Source: Hydractinia symbiolongicarpus
Taxonomy: Eukaryota > Cnidaria > Hydrozoa > Anthoathecata > Hydractiniidae
DNA: 64,000 bases
Assembly: GCF_029227915.1 (NCBI RefSeq)
Contig: NC_079881.1
Span: forward strand, 6,324,001 to 6,388,000
Reading direction: 5' to 3'
In this document: positions 38,101-49,027 of the stretch, piece by piece
How the letters are laid out: the number at the start of each line of letters is the position of its first letter
How positions within the stretch are numbered: the first letter of the stretch is position 1
Notes under the pieces: model-generated
What the model saw: only the letters and a program-made list of their open reading frames with translations
Databases searched by the model: none
What the model was told of the DNA's origin: nothing
Position numbers and translations under genes: made by a program

Positions 38101-38160
38101 AAATTCGTACCTGCTCTGTGTTTTAAAATTGCTCGGAGTTGTCGAACTTGATTCATCCAT
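26123..38160 (-). CDS. Novel PKF-motif exon-repeat protein, about 11 coding exons
   Basis: Exons on minus, in transcript order: 38111-38160 (ATG at 38160), 37802-37891, 36646-36744, 36398-36478, 29954-30019, 29459-29518, 28137-28202, 27641-27700, 26909-26995, 26400-26527, 26123-26180. Each has AG/GT borders (one GC donor), and all introns except possibly the last are phase 2, so exons can be duplicated without frame loss. Predicted product is about 280 aa with no signal peptide or membrane segment. Exon types: FK-x-PKF-xx-P-x-F-x-PP (FKIPKCFCPCFGCPP, FKMPKFQTPKF, FKFPKFGFPSF), HND-type (FDVVKENDNSAIDQIKK in two exons), SMPNSDSP, and GF-x-L-x-MP-[RK]-[FL]. It ends GGGGFGLKMPKFS in the expected frame. 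Exon 26400-26527 lacks one base relative to that frame, which would give an alternative C-terminus. I do not recognise the family; short MPKF motifs recall AHNAK but are too few to claim it. Exon joins are inferred from sequence. Confidence 0.65.
26629..26710. mobile_element. Short MITE with CAACCTCGTTCCC ends
   Basis: Begins CAACCTCGTTCCCAAGGCA and ends with an imperfect inverse (CCTTATGGATGAGATTG). Better copies lie at 27858 and 29675. Confidence 0.5.
26840..27135. repeat. Duplicated segment carrying an HND-type exon (partner 36570-36890)
   Basis: Shares CTAAAAGGGTAGTC, CAATAGCGCTGTTATC and GTGACTAAGTACGAAG in order with 36570-36890. It includes a minus-strand exon and part of both flanking introns. 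Confidence 0.75.
27549..29345. repeat. 1.8-kb tandem duplication, unit A
   Basis: Starts ATATTCTTTGGATCAG and is nearly identical to 29346-31140 apart from small indels. It contains the exon pair 28137-28202 and 27641-27700 of the minus-strand gene and a MITE at 27858-27964. Confidence 0.9.
27858..27964. mobile_element. 107-bp MITE, CAACCTCGTTCCCAGGGC type
   Basis: Left end CAACCTCGTTCCCAGGGC; right end CCCTGGGGACGAGCTTGG, an imperfect inverted repeat. Duplicated with the unit at 29675. Confidence 0.6.
29346..31140. repeat. 1.8-kb tandem duplication, unit B
   Basis: Second unit, containing exon pair 29954-30019 and 29459-29518. Just beyond it, 31145-31210 matches 28190-28240, so a third copy begins and is truncated inside the SMPN-type exon. 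Confidence 0.9.
29675..29782. mobile_element. MITE copy in duplication unit B
   Basis: Same element and position within the unit as 27858-27964. Confidence 0.6.
31120..31193 (-). pseudogene. Truncated third copy of the SMPN-type exon
   Basis: The acceptor CATTTTTAG and the codons EKLSMPN are kept. The sequence then runs across the duplication junction into unrelated DNA and to a stop. The usual GTAAGT donor is absent, so splicing would probably skip it. Confidence 0.55.
31220..33795. other. Large intron of the PKF-motif gene (part 1)
   Basis: AT-rich, with no further exon of that gene recognised. Holds a perfect palindrome at 32849-32897 and GGCGGA-rich low-complexity DNA around 32930-33200. 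Confidence 0.4.
32849..32897. repeat. Perfect 24-bp palindrome with 1-base centre
   Basis: Arms 32849-32872 (TTACTGTGGCTTTACTTACC...) and 32874-32897 are exact reverse complements around one C at 32873. Confidence 0.95.
33796..34527. mobile_element. 732-bp piggyBac-like non-autonomous element
   Basis: Flanked by TTAA at 33792-33795 and 34528-34531. Ends CCCTATTCGGTCCGG and CCGGACCGAATAGG are inverted repeats. TTAA target duplication and a CCC start are piggyBac features. No coding frame inside. Confidence 0.75.
34532..36060. other. Large intron of the PKF-motif gene (part 2)
   Basis: No exon, RNA gene or clear repeat recognised. Confidence 0.4.
36063..36154 (+). repeat. Hairpin/CTAG-ended repeat within an intron
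   Basis: CGTATACGTCTATGTG, TTTCACGCAAAATAG, stem-loop CCTGTGGATTTTTCCACGGG at 36124-36143, then CCACCGACTAG and T. Same layout as 13860-13961. Confidence 0.75.
36570..36890. repeat. Duplicated segment carrying the other HND-type exon
   Basis: Partner of 26840-27135. Includes exon 36646-36744 with its acceptor ACTTAG and GC donor. Confidence 0.75.
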
Positions 38161-38298
38161 TGAGATCCTTTAACTTTACTAGCTCAGGTAATATCCCGTT
38201 CACTGATGATGATAGCCTACGTTCGTTTATTCACTTGCAGTTTGTAGCCTCCTCGTTCTCCTGTTTTTTCATTTAAGATTTTTTTTTTTGCAACTTGG

Positions 38299-38306
38299 AT
38301 TATATA
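38299..38306 (-). promoter_or_regulatory. Candidate TATA box of the PKF-motif gene
   Basis: TATATAAT on minus, about 140 bases upstream of the ATG at 38160. A CRE-like TGACGTCA lies further up at 38418-38425. Weak evidence. Confidence 0.25.
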
Positions 38307-38429
38307 GAGATGTCAATAATACATATGGTCACGCTTAGGCAGCTTTACTTTGCGTGACTGCATAGCACACAGTTCTAAATATGGAAAACCATACGGCATT
38401 TATGACGTAACAAACGATGACGTCACACA

Positions 38430-40105
38430 TTATAATACTTTTCGGACGTCTTATGCGTTACGTACTAGCTAAAAGCAGTGACTTTAACATCTGCATTTTA
38501 TTTTACATCCTAAATGTGTTCGTTCGTTACAATGTCTATCCCTGTTTAGAAAATGAGAATTTTAAATTGTGATCAAACATTATTTACCCCACAGGGCGGT
38601 AGAAGGGCGCACATGAAAGAAAATACAAAAAATCATTTACAAGTAACATAACCAGAGTTGTATTGATCATAAGAAAAATAATAAAAACAGGATTTTCACT
38701 TTTGTCGATCTGTAACTTAAGACCCAGTAGTTACGCAATTGGCATTCTGTTTTCGTTGGTGCTCGTCAAAATCTCAATAACTACAAGTTTTGGATGAGTC
38801 ATGCCACACAATCAGATATTACAGATCAAAAACCCTTGGGAGGGGCAATTAACCCCACCTCTGTAACATAAACGAATGCAAATTTATTTCAATACGTTCA
38901 TAAGTTCCCATACTTTAAGTATTTACATCTTAGATAAACAAAAACAAAATATATTTAAAACAATTCCGAATTATTAGACTCAATTACAACGCAGAAAAAA
39001 TATCATTTTAACGTTTTTAAATTGAGGTGTTAATTCCAACAAATGCCATAACTAGCAAATCCTATAATACAGACCATAAAATACACACCATGTAATGCAC
39101 ACCATAAAATACACTACAAGAATGCTATAAGTATAGCAAAAAAATTCTTTGCCGCAACAAATTAACAGTTCCAAAAAGCTGTAAAACTTTTTATGGATAT
39201 GCCTGCTGTTCACTGCAAAACTAAATGTCCTACCCATAAAAACTTTATTTTTAGACGTGTTCATGCAAAATTATAAAATAAACCAATAAAAGAAGTATAA
39301 CTTTAGTTGCCTATATTCTTATCTACCCAGCAAAACAACGTCCATTTAGTTAAATTATTCTTTTGTGAATGAGACGAACATCTAATAAATATTAACCTCA
39401 AAATCGTGCTTCCTTTAGTAAATCCAATACGCCAGTTCTTATACAACATAAAGACAACTGCCAGTATAACTAGTACGACGACACACGGGTGCGACCGTCA
39501 GACAACTGTTTTCTTTGTTTAAAAAGGCTAAGTTAATATATCAAATCAAAAGCAACCTACGCGCGTGGTTGGACCTGCTTTACTGTGCCACATTGGCCGA
39601 TACAAACTAGCCACCGTCGAGAACTGGTGACCACGTAACAACTGATTAAAAATAGTCATTTCAAGCATGCATATTCGAGTTAGTGAATGATCTCCCCCAT
39701 CCAAATAATACCTTTGTTTTTGCCTCGCGAAAACAATAGATAAAATGGCACCGAAGCTGCACACCCAAAGTTCAACTCCGTGCGAAAAAACCCCGAATAA
39801 TATCAGGAAAATATCGCGCCCTAACCGATTAATGACGGACCCCCCTTAGGTATTTTTAACAAATAAACATTTGCTTCCAACATAACAACAGAGATTCAGA
39901 CTCGTAAATATACATGTTTATCACATTCCCGGCATAGAAGTAAATACTCTTTAGCTATACTCTAGTTTAACTCGAAAACATCTAACTTGAATTAAAATGT
40001 GCACACAAGTTTTACTAAAAAGAAGTTCTGTAGAATGAATCGACACTTTCATCAATCCCATATTGTACATCTAGCGTATATGGTAAACCAAAATCACGTC
40101 CATTA
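38430..40105. other. Intergenic between the PKF-motif gene and the GPCR cluster
   Basis: No gene recognised. A GCAGTGACTTTAACATCTGCA block near 38474 resembles short stretches near 28405, 30220 and 31735, a minor dispersed repeat. Confidence 0.4.
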
Positions 40106-40110
40106 ATGCT

Positions 40111-41412
40111 CTACAAGAAGGAGGAGCACGTCAACTCCATCTTTTTTCTTCCTACTTCTGTATTGTGCTCTAAAGCATCCAACGTACACGGTAAATCAGA
40201 ATTATGTCCATAAAAGCTGTGAGGAGGAGGACTCATGTAAACTCCGTCGTCTTTTTCCTTACTTCCAGACAGCTTGCAATCCTTATTTGCAATACTTCCT
40301 TTAGAATTTCGTTTTTTTGTAATACCTGGAATCTCTCGACACTCGCTTGCACTGCTTTTTCGCCGATGACGCATAGATTCGACGAAGCTTTCTAAAAATG
40401 CTGACGATATGCTTCTTAGTCGAGCGCGCGGAGCGCAAATGCACATTGGCAAACGATATAACTCGATTCGGTAGTCTTTGCCCATGTACAGCAACGTCAA
40501 CGGGTTGGATACGACTTGGGCATAAAATAAAGCCACCAAACTTAGCCAGGACATTTGCGAAGCATACGTTGATGGCACCAATCCAAAATCGTTGACGACA
40601 TAGAAGATTTGCAATGGCAACGTCGTAAACGCAAACATGATGTACATTATCATCAATATATTATCCGTCCGTCGGCTATTCTTTTGACGTTTTAAGAAAT
40701 CTTCTGACGACATGCAGCCAGATAAATGCTTGATACTAGCTGTTAAAGACTTGTGTATCTTAAAATATGCAAAACCTGATAACGTCATTGGGATGATGTA
40801 CGTGAGGGTAAAAATTGTGAAACGGTACACCATTCTTCTTTGTCGTGACACCCAGATCAAGCCGCATACTAACTGACCTCCGCGGTGCATCAACTGGAAT
40901 CTACCAAAAAGTCCCATTAATGTAGCAGACATTATCAGAAAAGCAACAATCCAGATGGCAATGATGATAAATTTCACGTGAATTACATTCAGAACTCTTC
41001 CACTCATGGCATTTTTAATAAAGATGAATCTTGCAGTACTCAGAGCTGTGTGAGTCAACACAGAAACTCCCGCAAAATGTTCAAGCACAGGATAAACAAG
41101 ATATTGGCATGCTCTTTCCCCAAATGGCCAATTGATTAATGGCAATATGTTCGCTGTTGGTATGACTAGAAGAATAATTGCCATATCACTGACAGCAAGA
41201 TTTAACACCAGCCAATTGGTTACGGTTTGCATTTTCTTACGATGTAATATGATTGTTATGAGAAAACTATTTCCAAGAAATCCTCCAACAAAAATAAAGG
41301 TGTGTATTGCAATCTGCAGCACTGTCTCATATGGTAACACAGGTTTGATATGGCTGATTGTAGTAGCTGTGAAATTAGGGCAAATTTTTGCACTGCAATT
41401 GGGTTCAACCAT
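40111..41412 (-). CDS. Class A GPCR, peptide-receptor-like, paralogue 1
   Basis: 433 aa in one exon, ATG at 41412. Seven transmembrane segments from about residue 30 to 320: GNSFL in TM1, LAVSD in TM2, WPFG then Cys before TM3, ARF in place of DRY after TM3, W in TM4, a proline in TM5, TTLP in place of CWLP in TM6, and NPLTLLYM in TM7. A Cys in the second extracellular loop can pair with the TM3 Cys. N-terminal sequons and helix-8 cysteines (CICAP) suggest glycosylation and palmitoylation. Tail short (about 110 aa), ending LTCSSFL, and lacking the shared tail of its two neighbours. A likely 5'UTR acceptor (TTTTATGTTTTAG) ends at 41428. Ligand unknown; the TM core resembles cnidarian neuropeptide-type receptors. 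Confidence 0.9.
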   Translation of the reverse strand: MVEPNCSAKICPNFTATTISHIKPVLPYETVLQIAIHTFIFVGGFLGNSFLITIILHRKKMQTVTNWLVLNLAVSDMAIILLVIPTANILPLINWPFGERACQYLVYPVLEHFAGVSVLTHTALSTARFIFIKNAMSGRVLNVIHVKFIIIAIWIVAFLIMSATLMGLFGRFQLMHRGGQLVCGLIWVSRQRRMVYRFTIFTLTYIIPMTLSGFAYFKIHKSLTASIKHLSGCMSSEDFLKRQKNSRRTDNILMIMYIMFAFTTLPLQIFYVVNDFGLVPSTYASQMSWLSLVALFYAQVVSNPLTLLYMGKDYRIELYRLPMCICAPRARLRSISSAFLESFVESMRHRRKSSASECREIPGITKKRNSKGSIANKDCKLSGSKEKDDGVYMSPPPHSFYGHNSDLPCTLDALEHNTEVGRKKMELTCSSFL

Positions 41413-41429
41413 TTTCTAAACGATATTCT

Positions 41430-44225
41430 AAAACATAAAATATATTTGTAAAGTTGAAGATGTAACTTAACATTGACATACTAACACGACGACAAGACTA
41501 AATATAAATAAGTTCCATGCATTTATAATTATTACAGATGTTTACAAACAGAAAACAAGAATGTTTAGCGTGAAAATCATCGAAGACACTGTGAGAAAGA
41601 TCCGATTAGAGAGTAGCCCTGCTAGAAAATTACCCAATGCATTAGTTCTGTTGCTTGAGATCCAAATACGAATAAGAAATCCTTTACTATGACGCCAAGC
41701 ACAAAAGATCCATTTAGCTACAGATGCGGCAAAGGCGAAGAATTCGACACAGTTTTAATAACTATCATAAGTTTAGGCTAGTCATCAATCTTCAGTCATT
41801 GATCTTTCAACATTAAGAAGAAACTGGTACGACAAATCTGTGAATATAATAATTTTTGGACTTTATCCGCGTTAGTTAATCTTGCTTGAAGTGCTTCTTG
41901 TCTGTTTGTGACGCAAAAGACCTCAAGACGAAACACTGAAGTGTCTGTCAAGTAGCTAAATTTCTAATCCGTATTTAATTGTTTTTAATACTTCTTAAAC
42001 GTGAGAAAATATATAAAATGATACGTGCCATTTTGTTTCATAACATACAAATACATTTTAGTATTTATTTAATTTATTTTGTTTCTCTCTTTTGTTTGTT
42101 TTGTTTTTATTTGGCAAATGTAAGATCACAATGACAATTACTGTGGTTTGTCTTTCCTTGTGGTAGTATATATAGGATTGAAAAATGGTGCGTTGCAAAT
42201 TTTGAATAAAAAAATAGAGTCCCAAATTGGAAGGAAAGCCCCTTGTATTTTCTTAAAAAGGATTTAAAAATGTTTTAAAGAAGGCGAGCTATTAAAATGG
42301 CGGCTAACTTTAGACTTAAAGTGACAATTGACTTATACCTAAAGAGATTTTCTTTCCTCTTAGCTTCAAAAACAGTAGGACATCATTTCACAGTATAGGC
42401 TTTTATCTTTTCTAGAGAATGACGGTTGATAAGAGAGAAAAAAAACCCTAGGAACTAGGTTGTGCATACGTGTGAGCGCAATTTTCATGTAAGAGGAGAA
42501 CTTTGTTAAAATAAAAAACAAACATGGAAAAGGTTGGCACTTGTAAAAGATAAAAGCTGATAAATTTCGTGCATTTTATATTTTTACATTTGACGAAACA
42601 GTGTAAAATTTTTTGTATGTAGCATAGATTGTTTGAATCAAAAACACAAACATTATTTTTTCTCAATAATGAACACTCTGCAAACTTGTCAGACTGTGCC
42701 ATGTAAAAATTCTCCAAAAAATATCAACACGAAGAACCTTAACTTTGTCATCAATTAGTCACTACATGGCAGATTTTGATAGGGTTTATAGGGTTTAAGA
42801 GGAAGACTATACTCAAAATTTTAAAGGCGTTAACAAATCAATGTGTACGTTTAGGATAATAGAGGGTATAATACTGATGTCATAGACTACGATTTGTATT
42901 AAAGATGGCATTCTGCTGTTGTAGTAAGCAGGAAAAATTGGTAAAAATGCCCTCAAAATATCGTACTGGCCAAAATATAGCTGTTTTAATATCATACCAA
43001 CATAAATTGTTCAACACGTGTGTATTTTTTAATTTTTGACGACAGTCACATGATAAAATAAAATTTGACCTACAAAGAGGCGAAACCAAGAAACACCAAT
43101 TAGTTAGAATGACAATAAACAAACCCTTTCACGTTATACGGTCAAGTTCGCTTTGTAGCTTAACCTGTGACTACATTGTCTGTGCACAGTTTTATATGTA
43201 GAGCTCTGGAAAACCCGCGTGGGAGTTAAATGGCGTCAAATAAATGTTAAGCTGTTCTAAAGCTGCTAAAGGCAATAGAAACAATTTTTTTTAAAGGGTA
43301 CTTTCATTATTTGTAAAATCTTATCTGAAATATAATTAAAGCATCGGGAAAAATTTGAGAAAACAAGCACTTAGTATAGTTCCGCACATGTTCCACGTAA
43401 CAACCCTATATCCTAATTTCAACTTTGTGAAAAAAAGTTAAGAAACAAACTAATGTCGGAGTTAAGGGCTACGTGAAGGATTGGTTCACTTTGCTTATCT
43501 TTTATAATGCCCTTTATTACAGCTTAATCGCGGATGGAGTCATCAGTGGACGCAGGAGAAATAAACAGTGATCAAATTAGTATTGTGGTTACGATTTCGT
43601 AACCAAACTTAAATCTTAATGACATAAGATGGACAGGAAAGAGTTACTACACAATACCGAAAGCTTATTTTTACCTTATTTTTTTCGTCTTTGGGATTCT
43701 TCTTTACGTGAAAAGTGCCAAACATTTGAATCTTACATTCTAGCTTAATCTTTTGTTATGCAAACACACAGATAGCTTCACAACTTGAAACACTTTTACT
43801 TGATAGATTTTCTTACATAAAAAGTTTTGGCGTGATAGATAAACTAGTCAATATTGAATTTTCACAAACATCGTTACGTCGGTTCTTTTTGTAGATTGTA
43901 AGGCTATATTTACATTATGACAAATGTTTGCAATCTTAAAGTACTGATTACCACCACACATTACAATTTTAATTATAAACGTCAGTTTGACGTTTAGGGT
44001 ACACTTGCCAATTTACGAGTCATTCCATAACATTTCATAACATAACAAAAACATATAATAAACTAATTTTTTTATTTACCATAAATAAAAAATTCTACAA
44101 TACGATGGTAGATTAACAGGACACACAAACAAATAAAACAAAAATAAAAAACAGAAAAATATAAAAATAAAGAGATAGGAAGAACAGGGAAAGCAAGTTT
44201 GAAACTTTTTTTATCATAAAGAAAA
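41430..44225. other. Intergenic, upstream of GPCR 1 and downstream of GPCR 2
   Basis: Must hold the 5'UTR exon and promoter of GPCR 1, which I could not place. Otherwise AT-rich without recognised features. Confidence 0.4.
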
Positions 44226-44229
44226 ATGT

Positions 44230-46236
44230 CTAAATATCTGTTTCTCTTCCATCGTCATGATCGAAACTTACTTTTCCCACAGTTGGGTCATAAAAATATA
44301 ACAATGTCCCGTCATCGTAATAAGCTGTTATGGATTCTCTCGAAAGCTTTTTATCCATTTGAGTACTTTCCATGAAGTCCTTTGAATTTTCACATTCCGA
44401 CAGACAATTAATTTCATTTCTACTTTGTATCTCCCCTTCCTCATGTGAAAATGTTTGATCAGTCGAACGATCTTCAGATGACATACTTTCCGAAGAATAT
44501 ACAGAGTAAATGCTTCCCTGTTCCCAATCAGAATCTTTTATTTCTGCAGCATCTTTTGCAGATACCTTAGTCCATTTCTTTTGATATTTCAAATTTTCAC
44601 CTGTTTTACTCTCGACTAAAGAATCAATGCTTTCAATGTCATTCTCCACTTCACGTAACAGTTTTTGCATCAAATTGAGCGATGCTTTTTTTTGACTGCT
44701 GTTAATTTCATCACCAACACACTCATCATCAGTATCACTAACAGAACTATAAAGAAAAAACTGTTCATCTTTATCCATTCTTTTATTTTGGTTGTTGTTT
44801 TCAATATTGCTGGATGACGAGAGAGAACTATTTGAATAAAAAGTGTAATCCATACTTGAATTTACATTCTGTAAAGTATTCATGAAATCGTTTGAAGAAC
44901 AGCACGAATAAGAAGCCTCCATTTCTTCACTTCTTGTTTCATCCTGAGGCGTATTGGTTGAACTTAAAGGCGTATTATTTGCGTTATCTTCAGAAAAGTC
45001 ATCACCATCAACACTATGATTCACTTCTTCAAATGACCCACACGAGGATAAACTATTTTCATTATTCAGATTTGCATTGTCAAGTTTTTTATTGATCACT
45101 GGGGTTAAAATCATCTTCCCTCCATTCATAACGTATATACTTGGTTTGTCCGAACGTGTTCTATAGTCGTACTTTTGTGTAAACTCTGCATGAGTCATAT
45201 GGCAGGCTGATACTTTGAAACCTCTTTTAAGCATATACGAAAAGCGACGCAGTTTTGGTCTTGGTATACAACAAGTAGCCATAAGATTGTATAATCCAAA
45301 TCTAAAGTCTTCACTCATATAAAACAAGATGAATGGATTCGTAAAGACTTGAGTATAAAATAAAGCTAACAAAAGTAACCATGTAATATTTGTCCCATAT
45401 GAGATAGGAATGACACCAAAATCATTGACGACGTAAAATAATTGTAACGGTAGTGTTGTTAATGCGAATACGCCATACATCGTCATCAATACACGATCTG
45501 TACGACGGCTTTTGCGTTGCCGACTTGATAGTGCATCGTACGACATGTGGCTATGTACTCTCTCCAAGCTATTAACGACAATATTGTGAATCCTATGGTA
45601 TGCAAATCCTGTCATTGTCATGGGAACAGCATATGTTAATGTCACTATTAAAATGCGATATGTTACTCGTGATCGCTTTGAAGCCCAGAAAAGAATGCAT
45701 TTGCTTTGCCCACCAATAGAAACAACGCGAAATTTTCCAAGGGGACCCATCAGTGTTGAAGACATAACAAGAAAAGATACAAGCCAAATAATAACGATTG
45801 CTATTCTGGCATGGTTTATACTCAATGTTTTCCCAGTCATTGAATTTCGTATGGCGATGTAGCGTGCAAGACTCAGGGCTGTATGTGTTAATACTGATAC
45901 TCCTGCAAAATGTTCAAGAATTGGATATATCAAATATTGGCATGAAGTTTTATCAAAAGGCCAACTAATGAAGGGAAACAGGTTGGTAATTGGTAACGAA
46001 ATAACAACAATAGCAATGTCAGATATTGCAATATTGAAAACAAACCAATTGGTGATAGTTTGCATTTTTTTGCGACATAGAATAGTTGATATCACAAAGC
46101 TGTTCCCAAATAATCCAATTAGAAAAATGAATGTATGCACAGCTATTTGCACAACTTTCTCATATGATATTACATTGTCACCAATTGGTGTTGTTGATGC
46201 AACAGCGGTGCAGTTGTAACAAGAGGAGTTGTTCAT
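44230..46236 (-). CDS. Class A GPCR, peptide-receptor-like, paralogue 2 with long acidic tail
   Basis: 668 aa in one exon from the ATG at 46236; an upstream in-frame TTG is not needed. Core as in the neighbours: GNSFV, IAISD, WPFD then Cys, ARY in place of DRY, TTLP in TM6, NPFILFYM in TM7, and CCIP after helix 8. The tail is about 320 aa, rich in Ser, Asn, Asp and Glu, and probably disordered with many kinase sites. Its last 50 or so residues are almost identical to those of the 51224 gene, including LSRESITAYYDDGTLLYF and the end GRETDI. Acceptor CCATTTAG ends at 46260, giving a 5'UTR intron 20-odd bases before the ATG. TGACGTCA-like sequence occurs upstream near 46792. Confidence 0.9.
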   Translation of the reverse strand: MNNSSCYNCTAVASTTPIGDNVISYEKVVQIAVHTFIFLIGLFGNSFVISTILCRKKMQTITNWFVFNIAISDIAIVVISLPITNLFPFISWPFDKTSCQYLIYPILEHFAGVSVLTHTALSLARYIAIRNSMTGKTLSINHARIAIVIIWLVSFLVMSSTLMGPLGKFRVVSIGGQSKCILFWASKRSRVTYRILIVTLTYAVPMTMTGFAYHRIHNIVVNSLERVHSHMSYDALSSRQRKSRRTDRVLMTMYGVFALTTLPLQLFYVVNDFGVIPISYGTNITWLLLLALFYTQVFTNPFILFYMSEDFRFGLYNLMATCCIPRPKLRRFSYMLKRGFKVSACHMTHAEFTQKYDYRTRSDKPSIYVMNGGKMILTPVINKKLDNANLNNENSLSSCGSFEEVNHSVDGDDFSEDNANNTPLSSTNTPQDETRSEEMEASYSCCSSNDFMNTLQNVNSSMDYTFYSNSSLSSSSNIENNNQNKRMDKDEQFFLYSSVSDTDDECVGDEINSSQKKASLNLMQKLLREVENDIESIDSLVESKTGENLKYQKKWTKVSAKDAAEIKDSDWEQGSIYSVYSSESMSSEDRSTDQTFSHEEGEIQSRNEINCLSECENSKDFMESTQMDKKLSRESITAYYDDGTLLYFYDPTVGKVSFDHDDGRETDI

Positions 46237-46261
46237 TTTATTGTAAACCAAGGATACAACT

Positions 46262-48175
46262 AAATGGAAAAAAGGTTACTTAAAGCTTAGTTTTCAAACT
46301 AACTTAATTTCTGCAACAAAAAGGACAACTTGAATATTTCCTGCTGTTGAATGTTCTACTAAGGAATTATATTTAAATTGGATTACCGATACTATTTCCT
46401 ATATTACACCTATTCTACATTTACTACATTGTACAAATGTGTTTACTTTTGTACAGTGTAGTAAAAGTAGACTTAAGCCAACCACGAGACTACTTGCTTG
46501 TGTATTTTCTAATGCGTTGACAAAAACACACTAAGCCTTACCTTTTTTGCTTCCTTTCTTTGCTCTCAAGGTTGTTTCTCTCTGAAATTTGCTTTTGCGT
46601 TAAAACTAATTAAGTTAGTATGTTGTTTTTAAACGAGATCTAATTAAATATTTCAATATTCTATAACGTATGACATATTAAAATAACATTGACCTAAAAA
46701 CCCATGGGTATTTTGGCAACAAATTTGCAAAGCATAGATAACAAAAACTGACAAGAGGTGACAGAACAGGTAAATGTTACTAATGTCCGTGACGTCAGTA
46801 TAACATTATGTTAAATAAACTCTACAGTTAAAAACAGTTCAACTAGACAAAAAAGTTAAATGCGTCTTATGTGAGAGATAAATGTGTCACATCCAAGGGA
46901 ATTAATATAATCGTGTTTGTAATTACTTGGGTGCTCTTCAACTACTTAACATAACAATCAATTGAAACATAATTTATCAGCAAAGTTTGCAATCGCTCAT
47001 CTTTTAAATATATAGATCTTATTCTGCTTTGGTACGATTTTATGCGGTATTGAGGACGGCATATCTTAGAGGGTGAAACATATCGAAGGGAGGCATAAAA
47101 AATAAAGTAGAAAAGAAGTTGTAAAAACGATTTGCAAGACATCAAGAAAATTGTTGTCAAACTAGAAAAAAACAATAGACAAATATATTCCATTCATTGA
47201 CGTGTCTACGCTTAACCATCCCATACAGCAATAGAATTATAACCCAATCCCGACTCAGGGAATAATTGTCCCCATCAAATTTTTGTAAAACATTTTAACG
47301 GATTATGATACGGTCCAGAAATTTTCTGCCTAGTTGTTTGACAATAAAAGTATATTTTCATCTTCAGCATTCCTTCGATTTATAATGACGTTGTCAAAAT
47401 CTAAAAAAATGAGATATTTTTAATTTGGCTGAAAGACAATTTATTTCGATCGTTAAGTTAATTCACTCAACCTGACAAACTGTTTGTGTTGGTCATGCCT
47501 CTTTATAGGAACAAGATGAAATTATTCTTCCATTTATAACACGAAGCAAGCTTTTTTGTTTCTATGGACGTACGTTTTTGCTATCATTAGGTAGCAGTAT
47601 CGAGTGCTGCAAAGCCGGGTTATTGTCATTAATATTTGCAGTAAACATTAACTGTCCGTGTAGTATAAGCAAGTTGATCATATAACGCACACCTATATTT
47701 GTGTGTCTTCATATAGGTATTTTGCTACTAAACATATATTTAGATTTCATGGCATGCTTATATAGTTACATCCTATATGCGATGCTTATAAATAGTTTTT
47801 CCTTGCAGAAACAACATAGCTTGCTAGACCGGGGGTTAAAATGTATTATTTTTAACCATTACGGCCTCATGTGGCTTCAACATAGATGAACATAAACCCC
47901 TGTTTTGCGATTTTTTGTTAATGTAGCTAGTAATTTTTAGGGTAACGCCACTCCTTAGGAGAGCAAATGCATGAGCCCTAAGAAAGTGACTGGTGATTTT
48001 TGTGCTGTGGACAGCCATGCTCAAGCATATTAATAGGATTTAACAGAATTCTAGAAAGTCGAAGGCCTTTACTGTATTAAAATGAAATTAAAAAATTAAA
48101 GAAATTAAAGAAATTAAAATTGTTTTTAACAAGTTTATTCTATTTTCATATTTTCATAACACACAAATTGGTAGA
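46262..48175. other. Intergenic, upstream of GPCR 2
   Basis: No gene recognised. Probably contains its 5'UTR exon. A CRE-like GTGACGTCAG lies near 46790. Confidence 0.4.
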
Positions 48176-48195
48176 ATATCACCCTCCATGGTTTT

Positions 48196-48345
48196 CAACA
48201 AATTGGTCTGACAAGGTCGAAGCTCTTTGAGTAAACCTAGCTTAGTAGACAAAATGTCAATCACCAATTAACCAATTGGTCTGCCAAAGTCGAGGCGGTT
48301 AGTAAGCTCTTAGAGTCAACCTAACTTAGTAGAAAAATGTTAGCG
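48196..48345. repeat. Two-unit tandem repeat of about 75 bases
   Basis: AATTGGTCTGACAAGGTCGA...CCTAGCTTAGTAGACAAAATG is repeated, diverged, as AATTGGTCTGCCAAAGTCGA...CCTAACTTAGTAGAAAAATG. Confidence 0.7.
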
Positions 48346-48975
48346 GCCAGTGTCACTCTTGTGGAGGGATCTCAAGCTCTGTCACCCGTACGTCATACTA
48401 GCTCCTAAGAAGTTATACCATGTGTTATAACGTAAAATTACACATAGTTCAAATGACTGTTGGAAAGAAAATATTGAAATTGAACTGTATTCAAGTCAAT
48501 ATATCAATGAAACACATTGAAGGTGTTATCAACGTAAATTCATATGGTTACAGGTTGTTGATCCTGCTATTGGTGATGATTCTATGGGGTGCAGGTATTC
48601 ATGCGTGATTGGCTGTCGATTGGATCTGATTGGGTGTCGGTGCAGAGTTACGATTTATTTGGTTGTTTAAGTTATGGCGATATCTTCAGAAATTTGATGT
48701 GAGTGTTGGAGAATTGTTTTGTATATATACCTGTAAATTGTATATTGTTTGTTATATTTATATCTCAGTGTTCCCTGTCATGCAAACATGGCATTTGTGC
48801 ATTTGTTTTGCAGTGAGTCAGCCATGTTTGTTTTGCTGTTCTGTCCTTTACTTTCCGCTGACCACCTGGGCTCTAGTCAAGACTCTCCTTTAGCTGTAGG
48901 ATGGAGAGTCCAGGTATGGTCAGTGGGTGTGCTAGCTTGTATCAGTAGGCAAGAGACATGTAACAAGTGAGGAGC

Positions 48976-49027
48976 TATATAATATATTCAACAACATACA
49001 CAAGTATGTTGTTGAATATATTATATA
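48976..49027. repeat. Perfect 24-bp inverted repeat with 4-base loop
   Basis: Arms 48976-48999 and 49004-49027 (TATATAATATATTCAACAAC...) are exact reverse complements around ACAA. Confidence 0.95.

Noticed and set aside
44892-46219. Plus-strand open frames opposite the GPCR genes (also 40204, 41132, 52476)
   Set aside because: Antisense shadows of membrane-protein codons, with no independent support.
48420-48970. Three overlapping plus-strand frames of 62 to 87 codons
   Set aside because: Hydrophobic but with no motif, splice context or conservation; low-complexity AT-rich DNA.
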